A DNA stretch of 64,000 nt, from positions 62,001 through 126,000 of the forward strand of contig JACZJT010000012.1 of NCBI GenBank assembly GCA_014860445.1. Reading direction: 5' to 3'. How positions within the stretch are numbered: the first letter of the stretch is position 1; each line of letters opens with the position of its first letter. Shown here piece by piece: positions 25,376-34,816 of the stretch. The position numbers were made by a program, and so were the translations under genes. Below the pieces are notes generated by a model. It did not search any database and had not been told where the DNA came from. It saw nothing but the letters and a program-made list of their open reading frames with translations. This DNA is from Burkholderiales bacterium. GTDB lineage: Bacteria; Pseudomonadota; Gammaproteobacteria; Burkholderiales; SG8-39.

Positions 25376-26413
25376 TTACCCCGCCACGACCGTCAGTGCC
25401 GCCGCCGGCTTGGCGCCGGGATTGTTCACCCCGACCAACTCCCGCACACGCGCCTCGATTTCGACGGCAAGCTCGGGATGCTCTCTGAGGTATTCGCGCG
25501 CATTGTCCTTGCCTTGGCCGATCTTGTCCTTGTTGTACGCGTACCAGGCGCCGGACTTCTCGACGATCCCGTGTTTCACGCCGAGTTCCAGGATCTCGCC
25601 TTCGCGCGAAATGCCTTCGCCGTAAAGAATATCGAACAGGGCCTCACGGAACGGCGGCGCCATTTTGTTTTTCACCACTTTCACGCGCGTTTCGTTGCCG
25701 ATCACTTCGTCGTTCTTCTTGATTGAACCGATGCGGCGGATGTCCAGGCGCACGGAAGCGTAGAACTTCAGCGCGTTGCCGCCTGTGGTGGTTTCCGGGC
25801 TGCCGAACATGACGCCGATTTTCATGCGGATCTGGTTGATGAAAATAACCAGGGTATTGGTGCGCTTGATGTTGGAAGTAAGTTTGCGCAGTGCCTGGCT
25901 CATCAGACGTGCCTGCAGGCCCATCTGCGGCTCGCCCATCTCGCCTTCGATTTCCGCCTTGGGCGTCAGCGCGGCCACCGAGTCGATCACCACGACGTCG
26001 ACCGAGCCGGAGCGCACCAGCATGTCCGCAATTTCGAGGGCCTGTTCGCCGGTGTCGGGTTGCGATATGAGCAAATCCTCAACCTGCACGCCGAGCTTCT
26101 GCGCATACTGCGGGTCAAGCGCGTTTTCCGCGTCGATGAAGGCCGCGGTGCCGCCCAGCTTCTGCATTTCGGCGATGACCTGCAACGTGAGTGTGGTTTT
26201 GCCCGAGGATTCCGGACCGTAGATCTCGACCACCCTTCCGCGTGGCAGCCCGCCTACGCCCAGCGCAATGTCCAGTCCGAGCGATCCGGTGGAAACCACC
26301 TGTACGTCATCCTGGATTGCGTCCGAATCCATGCGCATGATGGAACCCTTGCCAAACTGCTTTTCGATTTGCGCGAGCGCGGCGGCCAGCGCCTTGGTCT
26401 TGTTCTCTTCCAT
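25376..26413 (-). CDS. recA: Recombinase RecA
   Basis: A 345-residue RecA with Walker A GPESSGKT, the core segments [20 protein letters not shown] and [12 protein letters not shown], and loop L2 around [17 protein letters not shown]. It forms filaments on single-stranded DNA for homologous recombination and induces LexA self-cleavage. The start at 26413 has AAGGAGA six nt upstream. An SOS box lies 65 nt upstream of the start codon, so it should be LexA-controlled. recX follows. Confidence 0.98.
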   Translation of the reverse strand: MEENKTKALAAALAQIEKQFGKGSIMRMDSDAIQDDVQVVSTGSLGLDIALGVGGLPRGRVVEIYGPESSGKTTLTLQVIAEMQKLGGTAAFIDAENALDPQYAQKLGVQVEDLLISQPDTGEQALEIADMLVRSGSVDVVVIDSVAALTPKAEIEGEMGEPQMGLQARLMSQALRKLTSNIKRTNTLVIFINQIRMKIGVMFGSPETTTGGNALKFYASVRLDIRRIGSIKKNDEVIGNETRVKVVKNKMAPPFREALFDILYGEGISREGEILELGVKHGIVEKSGAWYAYNKDKIGQGKDNAREYLREHPELAVEIEARVRELVGVNNPGAKPAAALTVVAG

Positions 26414-26477
26414 GTGGTTCTCCTTCGATTTCGGTGGCAATGAGTGCATCAACGGACGCCCGGCTTCCAGCGTTGAC

Positions 26478-26493
26478 CTGTATTTTTATACAG
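26478..26493 (-). promoter_or_regulatory. LexA-binding SOS box upstream of recA
   Basis: CTGTATTTTTATACAG is a near-perfect CTG-N10-CAG palindrome of the proteobacterial LexA consensus, 65 nt upstream of the recA start. It differs by one base from the box upstream of lexA. Confidence 0.92.
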
Positions 26494-26554
26494 TTTTTAC
26501 TTTTTTGCAAGACCCTGGCGAAAACAAGGGCTGGTCATGGCCAAAATGAATCGG

Positions 26555-27157
26555 CTATAAGCTGCGTCCGGCTCGAATCACGCCCACCCCCAGGCCTTCG
26601 ATGGCAAATTCCTCGCGACGGGTGTCGACGACTATGGGTTCGAACTCCGGATTTTCGGGTAGCAATTCGACAATCGCGCCGCGCCGGCGCAGCCGCTTCA
26701 CCGTCACTTCGTCGTGCAGGCGCGCAACCACGACCTGGCCGTTGCGGGCCTCGCCGACCTTGTGCACGGCGAGCAGGTCGCCATCGTGTATGCCTGCATC
26801 GCGCATGCTCATGCCACGCACCTTGAGCAGATAATCGGCGCGCGGCTTGAACAATGCCGGATCGACCTGGTAGTGCGCCTCTACGTGCTCCTCGGCCAGG
26901 ATCGGGGAACCCGCGGCCACGCGCCCGATGAGCGGGATGCCGCCGCCGTCCTTCAGACGGATGCCGCGCGCCGAGCCCTTCACGATCTCGATCGCGCCCT
27001 TGCGCTCGAGCATGCGCAGGTGCTCTTCGGCCGCGTTGTGCGAACTGTAATCCATGGCCTCGGCGATCTCGGCTCGCGTAGGCGGAAGGCCAGTTGTTTC
27101 AATGGCTTGGCGTATCAGCGTCAGAATTTCCTGCTGCTTGCTGGTCAGTGCTTCCAT
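26555..27157 (-). CDS. lexA: SOS repressor LexA
   Basis: A 200-residue repressor. Winged helix-turn-helix in residues 1-68 ([19 protein letters not shown]), self-cleavage site Ala82-Gly83 (RVAAGSP), and a serine protease-like C-domain with Ser117 (RGMSMRD) and Lys154 (VTVKRL). The start at 27157 has GAGG about 9 nt upstream; the frame continues to 27220 but would run through the operator. It has its own SOS box 27 nt upstream of the start and so autoregulates. Confidence 0.97.
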   Translation of the reverse strand: MEALTSKQQEILTLIRQAIETTGLPPTRAEIAEAMDYSSHNAAEEHLRMLERKGAIEIVKGSARGIRLKDGGGIPLIGRVAAGSPILAEEHVEAHYQVDPALFKPRADYLLKVRGMSMRDAGIHDGDLLAVHKVGEARNGQVVVARLHDEVTVKRLRRRGAIVELLPENPEFEPIVVDTRREEFAIEGLGVGVIRAGRSL

Positions 27158-27183
27158 GGCGGAGCCTCGTTTCGGTGCGCAGC

Positions 27184-27199
27184 CTGTATCTTTATACAG
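27184..27199 (-). promoter_or_regulatory. LexA-binding SOS box upstream of lexA
   Basis: CTGTATCTTTATACAG, a CTG-N10-CAG palindrome, lies 27 nt upstream of the lexA start codon and matches the recA box at 15 of 16 positions. Confidence 0.92.
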
Positions 27200-27304
27200 T
27201 TTGCGCCCGTAGTCAAGCATTCCCCGGTTTCGAGCGCGTAATTATGAAGATACTATGGCCGCAGATGCGCCGGACTGCCGGCCCGCAAAACAGGGGAAAT
27301 TCAA

Positions 27305-28084
27305 ATGGAGCAATCCTGGAACCGATGCACGGCCAGCATCAGCGAGCGTGGCGTAGGTCGCTTGAAAATCGCCGCGTCCGGACCGATGAACCTGCTCGGC
27401 ACGCCGGTCATCGACGATCTGCGTGCGGCGCTGGCGCGCCTGCAGTCGGTCGAGGCGCTACGCACACTGATCCTGTGCGGCGACGGCGACCGGGCTTTTG
27501 TCGGCGGCGCGGACATCAAGGAAATGGCCCGCCTTGACCAGGACGGCGCGGAGCGCTTCATCACCAATCTGCACGATTTGTGCGAACAGGTCAGAAGGTT
27601 TCCGGTGCCGTTCATCGCGCGCATACCCGGCTGGTGTCTGGGCGGGGGACTGGAACTCGCCATGGCCTGCGACATCCGCATCGCCGCCGACGAGGCAAAC
27701 TTTGCTATGCCCGAGGTTCGCGTGGGCATCCCCTCCGTCATTCATGCGGCGCTCATGCCGCGTTTGCTCGGTGTCAGTCGCGCGAACTGGCTGATACTGA
27801 CCGGCGAAACAATCGACGCTGCCACGGCGCTGGCCTGGGGCCTGCTCAACAAGGTGGTATCGCTGGCGCAACTCGACGCAGAAATCGATAAGGTAGTGGA
27901 GGGTTTTCTCGCCTGCGGACCGCAGGCGCTGCGCTCGCAGAAAGCGCTGCTGCGGTCGTGGGAAGAACTGCCCTTGCAGCAGGGGCTGCATCACAGCATT
28001 GCCACTTTCGGCCAGGCATTCACCACCGGCGAACCACAGAAAATGATGCAGGCGTTTCTCGACCGTCCGCGCCCCGGGCGCTAG
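27305..28084 (+). CDS. Enoyl-CoA hydratase/isomerase (crotonase family)
   Basis: A 259-residue crotonase-fold protein. Oxyanion-hole segments are AFVGGADIKEM and GWCLGGGLELAMACD, and both catalytic glutamates of hydratases are present (in GGLELAMACD and in AMPEVRVGIP). It would hydrate a trans-2-enoyl-CoA. The start ATG at 27305 is preceded by AGGGGAAA. It stands alone on the plus strand between lexA and the radical SAM gene, so the pathway is unknown. Confidence 0.88.
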   Translation: MEQSWNRCTASISERGVGRLKIAASGPMNLLGTPVIDDLRAALARLQSVEALRTLILCGDGDRAFVGGADIKEMARLDQDGAERFITNLHDLCEQVRRFPVPFIARIPGWCLGGGLELAMACDIRIAADEANFAMPEVRVGIPSVIHAALMPRLLGVSRANWLILTGETIDAATALAWGLLNKVVSLAQLDAEIDKVVEGFLACGPQALRSQKALLRSWEELPLQQGLHHSIATFGQAFTTGEPQKMMQAFLDRPRPGR

Positions 28085-28097
28085 TTTCGTTCGCCGT

Positions 28098-29195
28098 TCA
28101 GGCGGCAGACGCCGCGAGCCGGACCGGTATGCGTTTCGGGCCGAATTGGTCTTTCAAGTCGAAGGCCTGATAGCGTCCGGTGATTGCGCCACCGCATTCC
28201 CGGCAATGCCCGTCTGCGCTGAGGCGGAAATCGAGGAGCTTGTACCAGTCGCGCACGATCAATGCCTTGCCGCAATGCGGGCAGAAAGTCGTTCCGCCTT
28301 CGGTGTCGTGCACATTGCCGGTATAGACATAATGCAGCCCGCGAGTCAGCGCAATGCGTCGTGCGCGCGTCAGCGTGGCCGCGGGCGTGGCCGCAATATC
28401 GGTCATTTTCCAGTCGGGATGAAATGCGGAGAAATGCAGCGGCACCTCCGGCCCGAGTTCCTGCGCGATCCAGGCGCACATCGCCTCGAGCTCGGCGTCG
28501 CTGTCGTTCTTGCCCGGAATCAGCAGCGTGGTGATTTCGAACCACACCGCGGTTTCGTGCTTCAGATATTTCAGCGTGTCCAACACCGGCGCGAGATGCG
28601 CCCCGGTCAACTTGACGTAGAACTCGTCGGTGAAAGCCTTGAGATCGACGTTGGCCGCATCCATCTTGGCGTAGAACTCGCGCCGCGGGACATCGTGCAT
28701 ATAACCCGCGGTCACCGCCACCGTCTGCACGCCCACGGCGTGGCAGGCATCGGCAACATCCATCGCATATTCCGCGAAAATCACCGGATCGTTGTAGGTG
28801 AAGGCGACGCTCTTGCAGCCCAGCTTTTTCGCCGCCTGCGCGATCATTTCCGGGCTAGCCGCGTCGGCGAGTCTATCCATGTCGCGCGATTTGGAGATAT
28901 CCCAGTTCTGGCAGAACTTGCAGGCAAGGTTGCATCCGGCGGTGCCGAACGACAGCACGCTGGATCCCGGGTAGAACTGGTTGAGCGGCTTTTTCTCGAC
29001 GGGATCGACGCAATAACCGGAGGAACGGCCGTAGGTGGTGAGCAGCATGCGATCGCCCTCGCGCTTGCGCACGAAGCAAAGACCGCGCTGGCCTTCGTGC
29101 AGGCGGCAATCGCGCGGACACAGATCGCACTGCATCCTGCCGTCGTCCAGCAGATGCCACCAGCGCGCGGGATATTGGCTTTCGGCGACGCTCAT
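28098..29195 (-). CDS. amrS: AmmeMemoRadiSam-system radical SAM enzyme
   Basis: 365 residues. The radical SAM cluster motif is CNLACKFCQNW. An N-terminal CDLCPRDC and two C-terminal zinc-ribbon-like pairs (CPHCGK and CRECGG) surround it. It belongs to the PflA-like AmrS family, encoded together with MEMO and AMMECR1 domain proteins in bacteria and archaea; the reaction is, to my knowledge, not established. Here its ATG overlaps the stop of the MEMO-AMMECR1 fusion gene (ATGA), so the two are certainly co-expressed. The extra C-terminal ribbon of about 60 residues is common in the bacterial branch. Confidence 0.92.
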   Translation of the reverse strand: MSVAESQYPARWWHLLDDGRMQCDLCPRDCRLHEGQRGLCFVRKREGDRMLLTTYGRSSGYCVDPVEKKPLNQFYPGSSVLSFGTAGCNLACKFCQNWDISKSRDMDRLADAASPEMIAQAAKKLGCKSVAFTYNDPVIFAEYAMDVADACHAVGVQTVAVTAGYMHDVPRREFYAKMDAANVDLKAFTDEFYVKLTGAHLAPVLDTLKYLKHETAVWFEITTLLIPGKNDSDAELEAMCAWIAQELGPEVPLHFSAFHPDWKMTDIAATPAATLTRARRIALTRGLHYVYTGNVHDTEGGTTFCPHCGKALIVRDWYKLLDFRLSADGHCRECGGAITGRYQAFDLKDQFGPKRIPVRLAASAA

Positions 29196-30553
29196 GCGCC
29201 GTCGCTCTCTTTCCACTTCAGCACGCTATAGCGCTGGATGCGGCATTTCGCGGTGCTCACGCCCGGCGCGAGGCCGGCTTTGCGCTTGAGTTCCGCGACG
29301 AACTGTTCGGGATCGGGCAGGCTTTCCCAGACCTGCGGCAGGAAGGTGCCGCGCGCCCCGCCACATTCCAGAATCAGCCCGTCTTCGCCCGGCCGCAGTT
29401 GCGCGATCAGGTCGGCGTGGTCGGCAAACGCGAGCAGCTTGGGCGTGGCCAGGATCGACACCTCGACGCGCGTTTCTGCAAGTTCTTCGCGAGCAAGCGG
29501 CGCGAAGCGCGGATCGGACAGCGCCGCCGCGCGCGCATTGTGGCTCACGTCCTCGCCCAGCGGCCGCCACGCCTCCAAACTGCCGATGCAGCCGCGCAGG
29601 TCGCCCTGCTGGGTCAGGGTGACGAAGCTCGCGCGCGCAGGCTTGAGCCAGAGTTCATCGGGCAGCGGTTTCTGCGCCGATACGCCCAGCGCCGACGCTA
29701 TGCTGTTTCTTGCGATGCCTAGCAAGGTGCGCCCGTGTTCAGCAGTGAAATGCGATGCCCCGTCCCAAAATGCAAAGGCGCCATAGCCCACTACGCGGGC
29801 GCGGCCACCTGCGGTATCGCCGGAATTCCGCAGGTCCAGCAGTTCCGCACGCAAACCGTGGTGCTTTGCCGCGAGCAGCATGCCGGCGACCGGGGTCGCG
29901 CCGCAAGCCTGTTCGTGGTCGATGTTGGTGGAAAAATCAAGTATCGCCCGGGCAGTGCCGCGATCGATCGCGCCGGCCTTGTCGTACGCGTGGTAGTGGG
30001 ACAGGTCCGAACTGATGAGGATCAGTGTTTCTGCGCCGCCCCAGAGCTTTTCGATCACCGCGGCCACTTCGACGGGCGTCGCCGTACCCACCGCCAGCGG
30101 CACCAGACTGAACTCGCCCAGCACCCGCTGCAGAAACGGCAGTTGCACCTCCAGCGCATGTTCTTCGGCATGCACGGCGCTGCTCACCACCACCTGGGAC
30201 ATTCCTTTGATCGCCTCGACCGCCTCCCTGTCGACGGGCACTCGGCCCAGCGGCGTATCGAAGGCGGCAGCTTCCGGCAAAGCCAGTCCGCGCACCGGTA
30301 CGCGGTGGCAGGGACCGAGCAAGACCACTCGACGCACGATCCCCCGCGCCGGACGCAGCCGGTCGTAGGCTTCGGCAGCAACGCCGCCGGAATAGACGTA
30401 GCCCGCGTGCGGGACGATCAGCGCCTTGGGGAAACCGGGAACAAGGCCCCCGCCGGCGCTCTGCCCAAGCATCTCGTCGACATCGCGCGTCAACTCGCGT
30501 GGCGAGGCGGGGTAAAACATGCCGGCGACGGCCGCGGGTCGAGATGAAATCAT
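29192..30553 (-). CDS. Fused MEMO (AmrB) and AMMECR1 (AmrA) protein
   Basis: About 453 residues. Residues 1-270 are a MEMO domain related to extradiol dioxygenases, with all metal-ligand positions present: VPHAG, GPCHRVP, SSDLSHY and ACGATP. Residues 285-450 are an AMMECR1 domain with the invariant LRGCIGS motif. In many genomes these are separate genes. Fusion here and the ATGA overlap with the radical SAM gene support one functional unit. The likely start is 30553; an ATG at 30583 has a better site (GCAGG) and would add ten residues. It follows pncC on the same strand with an 88-nt gap. Confidence 0.9.
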   Translation of the reverse strand: MISSRPAAVAGMFYPASPRELTRDVDEMLGQSAGGGLVPGFPKALIVPHAGYVYSGGVAAEAYDRLRPARGIVRRVVLLGPCHRVPVRGLALPEAAAFDTPLGRVPVDREAVEAIKGMSQVVVSSAVHAEEHALEVQLPFLQRVLGEFSLVPLAVGTATPVEVAAVIEKLWGGAETLILISSDLSHYHAYDKAGAIDRGTARAILDFSTNIDHEQACGATPVAGMLLAAKHHGLRAELLDLRNSGDTAGGRARVVGYGAFAFWDGASHFTAEHGRTLLGIARNSIASALGVSAQKPLPDELWLKPARASFVTLTQQGDLRGCIGSLEAWRPLGEDVSHNARAAALSDPRFAPLAREELAETRVEVSILATPKLLAFADHADLIAQLRPGEDGLILECGGARGTFLPQVWESLPDPEQFVAELKRKAGLAPGVSTAKCRIQRYSVLKWKESDGA

Positions 30554-30641
30554 GTCTGAAACGCAAAGGGGATCATGATTCATTCTAGGCCTGCAATCCG
30601 CCGGGTCAAGCCCGGTTGCTGCTGGCGCGTAATCTGCCGGC

Positions 30642-31139
30642 TCAGGCTTCCAGCATCTCCAGCACACCTTGCAATGCGACGACCACCGACTGGTGCCGCA
30701 CGCTTTCGCGGTCCCCCTTGAACTGTCGCGTTTGCGCGACCGTGCCTCCCTTTGCTCGGGACCAGGCGAAGCACACCGTGCCCACGGGCTTCTCCGGCGA
30801 ACCGCCGCTGGGGCCGGCGATACCGGTAATCGCCACCGCCACTTGCGCGTGGCTATGGCGCAGCGCGCCTTCAGCCATTTCCCGCGCTGTCTGCTCGCTC
30901 ACGGCCCCGTGGGTCGCAAGCGTGCCCGCGTTGACGCCGAGCATTTCTATCTTTGCGGCGTTCGAATAGGTGACGAATCCGCGCTCGAACCAGTCCGAAC
31001 TCCCGGCGACGGCGGTGGCTGCCTGGGCGACCCAACCGCCGGTGCAGGATTCGGCGCTCGCAAGCATCGCGGCTCGTGCCTTCAGTTGCGTACCGACCAG
31101 TGTGGCGAGCGCGATAAGCGGGTCAGAGGAGGACATCAT
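30642..31139 (-). CDS. pncC: Nicotinamide-nucleotide amidase (CinA C-terminal domain family)
   Basis: A 165-residue stand-alone CinA C-terminal domain. It deamidates nicotinamide mononucleotide to nicotinate mononucleotide in pyridine nucleotide recycling. The catalytic Ser is in AESCTGGWVA; GFVTYSNAAKIEMLGV and AITGIAGPSGGSPEKPVGTV are typical. Two adjacent ATGs (31139, 31136) are possible. It lies 3 nt after the pgpA stop codon, last in the rib-nusB-thiL-pgpA run. Confidence 0.92.
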   Translation of the reverse strand: MMSSSDPLIALATLVGTQLKARAAMLASAESCTGGWVAQAATAVAGSSDWFERGFVTYSNAAKIEMLGVNAGTLATHGAVSEQTAREMAEGALRHSHAQVAVAITGIAGPSGGSPEKPVGTVCFAWSRAKGGTVAQTRQFKGDRESVRHQSVVVALQGVLEMLEA

Positions 31140-31142
31140 GCA

Positions 31143-31649
31143 TCACCCCAATAGCGCCTTGAACACGGCCATGGCCAGCAAGGTGTAGAACGCCGCGAGA
31201 ATATCGTCGAACATGACCCCGAGTCCGCCTTTCAGTCCGGCGTCGACCTGGCGGATCGGCGGCGGTTTGAGCACATCGAAAAAGCGGAAGCCGAAAAACG
31301 CAAACGCCTGCCACTGCCATGGGTCCGGCGTCAGCATCAGCACCAGCTGAAATGCGACGATCTCGTCCCAGTTCATGCCACTGTGATCGGCGATACCCAG
31401 GTCGCGCCCCGTGCGCCCGCACGCCCATATGCCCAGGACAAACAGCGCGGCGACGAGCGCCAGTTGCGCAAGCGGCCCGTAGGGCACGAGAAATCCGGCC
31501 GAGATCCAATAGACGGGAAAACCCAACAGTGTGCCTACCGTGCCGGGCGCGAAAGGCGATAAACCCGTGCCGAAGCCTAGCGCGATGAAACGCGCCGGAT
31601 GCGCCAACATGAAGCCGGCAGTGGGCCGCAGGATGGTGTCAGCCGCCAA
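31143..31649 (-). CDS. pgpA: Phosphatidylglycerophosphatase A
   Basis: A 168-residue inner-membrane enzyme that dephosphorylates phosphatidylglycerophosphate to phosphatidylglycerol. Hallmarks are GFGTGLSPFAPGTVGTLLG, DHSGMNWDEIVAFQ with the acidic active-site residues, and FFDVLKPPPIRQVD. The best start is a TTG at 31649 that overlaps thiL by 11 nt, with AAGGGAT upstream; an ATG at 31610 would remove part of the N-terminus but keep the conserved region. It is coupled to thiL, as commonly seen. Confidence 0.92.
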   Translation of the reverse strand: MAADTILRPTAGFMLAHPARFIALGFGTGLSPFAPGTVGTLLGFPVYWISAGFLVPYGPLAQLALVAALFVLGIWACGRTGRDLGIADHSGMNWDEIVAFQLVLMLTPDPWQWQAFAFFGFRFFDVLKPPPIRQVDAGLKGGLGVMFDDILAAFYTLLAMAVFKALLG

Positions 31650-32604
31650 AGTGGTCGTATCCCTTGCTCGCGATCTGTATGGGCTTTCCGTTGCCGTCGT
31701 AGACGGAAACCAGCCCCGGCTCGCCCGCGCCGACGCTGCCGATGCACGTCAGCGTGAGACCCAGTTTGCCGGCGAGCGCTTCGACTTTCGCACGCGCGTC
31801 GATGCTCGCCGTAAAAGCGAGTTCGTAGTCGTCGCCCCCTGCGAGCAGGCATTCCTGTGCGAGGCGCTCGTCCGCGCAGGTTTTCAGCGCGCGCGAACGC
31901 GGCAAGCGCGCAAAGCGCAGCTCGATTGCCGCGCCGGATCGCTCGCCGATATGGCCGAGATCGGCGACAAGACCATCCGAGACATCAATGGCACTGCTTG
32001 CGACGCCGCGCAGCGCCACGCCCAGCGCTACGCAAGGCACCGGCGTGTGCAGGCGCGCATTGCAGTGCGCCAGCGCGCCAGCGTCAAGGCGAATACGCCC
32101 CTCCTGGTGGGCCAGCGCCAGCGCCGCATCGCCGGTGCAGCCTGACAACCAGACCTCGTCCCCGGCTTTGGCGCCGTCGCGGCGCAAGGCCAGCTCCGGC
32201 GGCACCGCGCCGATCACAGTGATCGATATGGTCCGGGGACCGCGCGTAGTGTCGCCGCCGATCAATTCCACCCCGAACGCAGCGGCGAGCTTGAAGAATC
32301 CCTCGGAAAACTGCGCAAGCCAGTTTTCGTCGGCGTCGGGCAGGGACAGCGCGAGCGTGGCATAGCGCGGTTCCGCACCCATGGCAGCAAGATCGGAAAG
32401 ATTGACCGCAAGCGCCTTGTGGCCCAGCCGGGCGGCATCGGTGCCCGCGGAAAAGTGCCGTCCCTCGACCAGCATGTCTGTGGACACCGCAAACTGCGCA
32501 TCTGACTCCGGCGCGATCAAGGCGCAGTCGTCGCCTACGCCCAGCAACGCGCGCTTCACCGGGCGGGTGAAATGGCGGCGGATAATATCGAATTCCGAGG
32601 TCAA
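31639..32604 (-). CDS. thiL: Thiamine-phosphate kinase
   Basis: 321 residues of the AIR synthase-like ATP-binding fold. It phosphorylates thiamine monophosphate to the active diphosphate. GVGDDCALI, ISTDMLVEGRHF-like VSTDMLVEGRHF, AVNLSDLAAMGA and GGDTTRGPRTISI are diagnostic, with IDVSDGLVADLGH and AGGDDYELAF in the second half. The reading starts with a TTG at 32604, as no ATG fits before the conserved EFDIIRRHF. It begins 6 nt after the nusB stop. Confidence 0.95.
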   Translation of the reverse strand: MTSEFDIIRRHFTRPVKRALLGVGDDCALIAPESDAQFAVSTDMLVEGRHFSAGTDAARLGHKALAVNLSDLAAMGAEPRYATLALSLPDADENWLAQFSEGFFKLAAAFGVELIGGDTTRGPRTISITVIGAVPPELALRRDGAKAGDEVWLSGCTGDAALALAHQEGRIRLDAGALAHCNARLHTPVPCVALGVALRGVASSAIDVSDGLVADLGHIGERSGAAIELRFARLPRSRALKTCADERLAQECLLAGGDDYELAFTASIDARAKVEALAGKLGLTLTCIGSVGAGEPGLVSVYDGNGKPIQIASKGYDHFGG

Positions 32605-32610
32605 CTCTGC

Positions 32611-33066
32611 TTAGACCGATGCAGCCTTGCGCACGCCGGCCTTGCGCGCCCTCAGTTCGGCCGGCCGCAAGCTTGCGGCCAGTTTGTCGAGCACCCCGTT
32701 GACGTATTTGTGGCCATCTGTGCCGCCGTAGGACTTTGCCAGCTCCACCGCCTCGTTGATCACCACCTTGTAAGGCACGTCGGGCACATGGGCCAGCTCG
32801 TAGGCGCCGATCAGCAGCACGCCCCTCTCCACCGGCGAGAGCTCCTCGACGGGACGGTCCAGCAATGGCCCGAAGCCTGCTTCGAGCTCGGGCGCATCGG
32901 CGATGACCCCATTGAGCAGGCGCGCGAGATACGCCTGATCCGCCTTGTCGTAGCCCTTGAATTCGGCCAGGTGCACGCGAATCTGCTCCGCGTGCTCCTC
33001 TGCAAGCAACCACTGGTACAAACCCTGCAACGCCAGCTCGCGCGCCTTATGCCGTGCGTTTTTCAT
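32611..33066 (-). CDS. nusB: Transcription antitermination factor NusB
   Basis: A 151-residue all-helical RNA-binding protein that with NusE binds boxA and acts in rRNA antitermination. [15 protein letters not shown], the helix with [20 protein letters not shown], and [29 protein letters not shown] are characteristic. It overlaps ribH by 20 nt, a usual arrangement in proteobacteria. Confidence 0.96.
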   Translation of the reverse strand: MKNARHKARELALQGLYQWLLAEEHAEQIRVHLAEFKGYDKADQAYLARLLNGVIADAPELEAGFGPLLDRPVEELSPVERGVLLIGAYELAHVPDVPYKVVINEAVELAKSYGGTDGHKYVNGVLDKLAASLRPAELRARKAGVRKAASV

Positions 33067-33517
33067 TCCTGATTTCCCTGGCCAGATTGGCCATCTCCAC
33101 CGCCACCTCGGCGCAATCGCCGCCTTTCTGACGCACCCGCTCCATCGCCTGTTCCTCGGTATCGGTGGTTAGTATGCCGTTGGCAACCGGCACACCGGCG
33201 TCGAGTTGCACCTGGGTGACACCCGACGCAGATTCGTTTGATACGACCTCGAAGTGATAGGTATCGCCGCGCACGACCGCACCCAATGCGATCAGCGCAT
33301 CGTAGTGGCCGGTGGCGGCAAGTTGTTGCAGTGCGAGCGGGATTTCCAGCGCGCCGGGCACACTTACGAGCGTAATACGATCGGGGGCGACACCCAGCGA
33401 TCCCAGGCGCTCCAGACAGGCCGCGAGCAGGCCTGCGCCGATGAGCTCGTTGAAGCGCCCGCGCACGATGGCAACGCGCAGTTCGGCCCCGGTCAAGGCT
33501 GGCTTGATTTCCCTCAT
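33047..33517 (-). CDS. ribH: 6,7-dimethyl-8-ribityllumazine synthase
   Basis: 156 residues. It condenses the pyrimidine intermediate and 3,4-dihydroxy-2-butanone 4-phosphate to lumazine, the penultimate step to riboflavin. [29 protein letters not shown] and [24 protein letters not shown] are conserved active-site segments. Its ATG overlaps the ribB(A) stop (ATGA) and its end overlaps nusB. Confidence 0.96.
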   Translation of the reverse strand: MREIKPALTGAELRVAIVRGRFNELIGAGLLAACLERLGSLGVAPDRITLVSVPGALEIPLALQQLAATGHYDALIALGAVVRGDTYHFEVVSNESASGVTQVQLDAGVPVANGILTTDTEEQAMERVRQKGGDCAEVAVEMANLAREIRNEKRTA

Positions 33518-34662
33518 CCTGCATTAGTCCCGCGTTGCGGCTGCACGTACTCCGATACTTCCAGGTCCCAGCCTGCCATGCTCGGCATCTTGCGCGGCGT
33601 CGCCATCAGACGCATTTTGCCGATGTTGAGATCGCGCAGAATTTGCGCGCCGATGCCGTAGGTGAGCAATTCCGTTTTGGGCGCAGGCAAGGTCGCGGCC
33701 AGGCCCGCGACGCGTTCCGCCAGCTGCGACGCGCTTTCCGCGCAATTGAGCAGCACCATGACGCCGCAACCCGCTGCATCAATCGCCGCGAGTGCCTCGT
33801 GCACGCCCCAGGAATGCGCGCCCGGCGCGGTATCGAGCAGATCGAGCATGGAAAGCGGCTCGTGTACACGCACCAGCGTTGGGGTATTCGCGTCGATGGT
33901 CCCGCGCGCCAACGCGAGATGGGTCGCGCCGGAAATTTTCTCGCGATAGGTAAACATCCTGAAATTGCCGTGCTCCGTAGCAATATCGCGCTCGGCCATG
34001 CGCTCGACCAGAGATTCGGTCTGGCTGCGGAAATGAATCAGGTCGGCGATGGTACCGATCTTCAGCCCGTGCGCCTTGCCGAACTCGATCAGGTCGGGCA
34101 GCCTCGCCATGCTGCCGTCGTCCTTCATGACTTCGCAGATTACCGCCGCAGGCGCGAGGCCCGCGAGCGCCGTCAAATCGCAACCGGCTTCCGTGTGCCC
34201 GGCGCGGACCAACACGCCGCCCGGCTGCGCCACGATGGGGAACACATGCCCGGGCTGGACGATATCTTCCGGCTTCGCGTCCCGGGCCACCGCGGCCTGC
34301 ACGGTACGGGCGCGATCATGGGCCGATATTCCGGTGCTGACCCCGGTTGCCGCCTCGATAGAGACGGTAAATGCGGTCCCGTGGGAGGAACGGTTATCCC
34401 GCGTCATCGGCGTGAGTTCCAGCTGTCGGCAGCGTTCGTCGGTCAGCGTAAGGCAGATCAGGCCGCGTGCAAATTTGGCCATGAAGTTGATTTTCTCTGG
34501 CGTGACAAAATCCGCGGCAAGCAGCAGGTCGCCCTCGTTTTCACGATCTTCCTCGTCCACCAGGATCACCATTTTGCCGGCCTTGATGTCGGCAATGATC
34601 TCCTCGGTGCGGCTGATGCTCATATTCGATTGCTGGTCAAAAAGTCGATGGACCTGGTTCAT
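33514..34662 (-). CDS. ribB: 3,4-dihydroxy-2-butanone 4-phosphate synthase with degenerate GTP cyclohydrolase II domain (RibBX type)
   Basis: About 382 residues. The N-terminal 215 form an intact RibB domain: [11 protein letters not shown] for metal binding, [13 protein letters not shown], and [11 protein letters not shown], converting ribulose 5-phosphate to 3,4-dihydroxy-2-butanone 4-phosphate. The C-terminal half aligns with GTP cyclohydrolase II but lacks the zinc cysteine cluster (C-x8-10-C-D-C); that region reads [24 protein letters not shown] with no cysteine. It should not make the pyrimidine precursor, so a separate ribA is expected elsewhere. The start at 34662 has GGAG upstream and a TATAAT around 34690 fits a -10. 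An internal ATG at 34623 is also near the conserved MSISRTEE. No FMN riboswitch is seen. Coupled to ribH. Confidence 0.9.
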   Translation of the reverse strand: MNQVHRLFDQQSNMSISRTEEIIADIKAGKMVILVDEEDRENEGDLLLAADFVTPEKINFMAKFARGLICLTLTDERCRQLELTPMTRDNRSSHGTAFTVSIEAATGVSTGISAHDRARTVQAAVARDAKPEDIVQPGHVFPIVAQPGGVLVRAGHTEAGCDLTALAGLAPAAVICEVMKDDGSMARLPDLIEFGKAHGLKIGTIADLIHFRSQTESLVERMAERDIATEHGNFRMFTYREKISGATHLALARGTIDANTPTLVRVHEPLSMLDLLDTAPGAHSWGVHEALAAIDAAGCGVMVLLNCAESASQLAERVAGLAATLPAPKTELLTYGIGAQILRDLNIGKMRLMATPRKMPSMAGWDLEVSEYVQPQRGTNAG

Positions 34663-34816
34663 AGGGTGACACTCCGTCTGCAAGCTGTGGATTATAGGCG
34701 TTTCCCCGCACCCTCGCGTGCAGGCTCACCCAGCGGACGCACGCAAAGCCTACCCGCACCGGGTCCTGCGCCCGACACCTGTGTCCTTGAGCATTGAGCG
34801 CGACGACCCTGACGCG

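Noticed and set aside
34663-34816. An FMN riboswitch upstream of ribB
   Set aside because: The region has no recognisable RFN-element segments and is too short for one plus the promoter elements seen.
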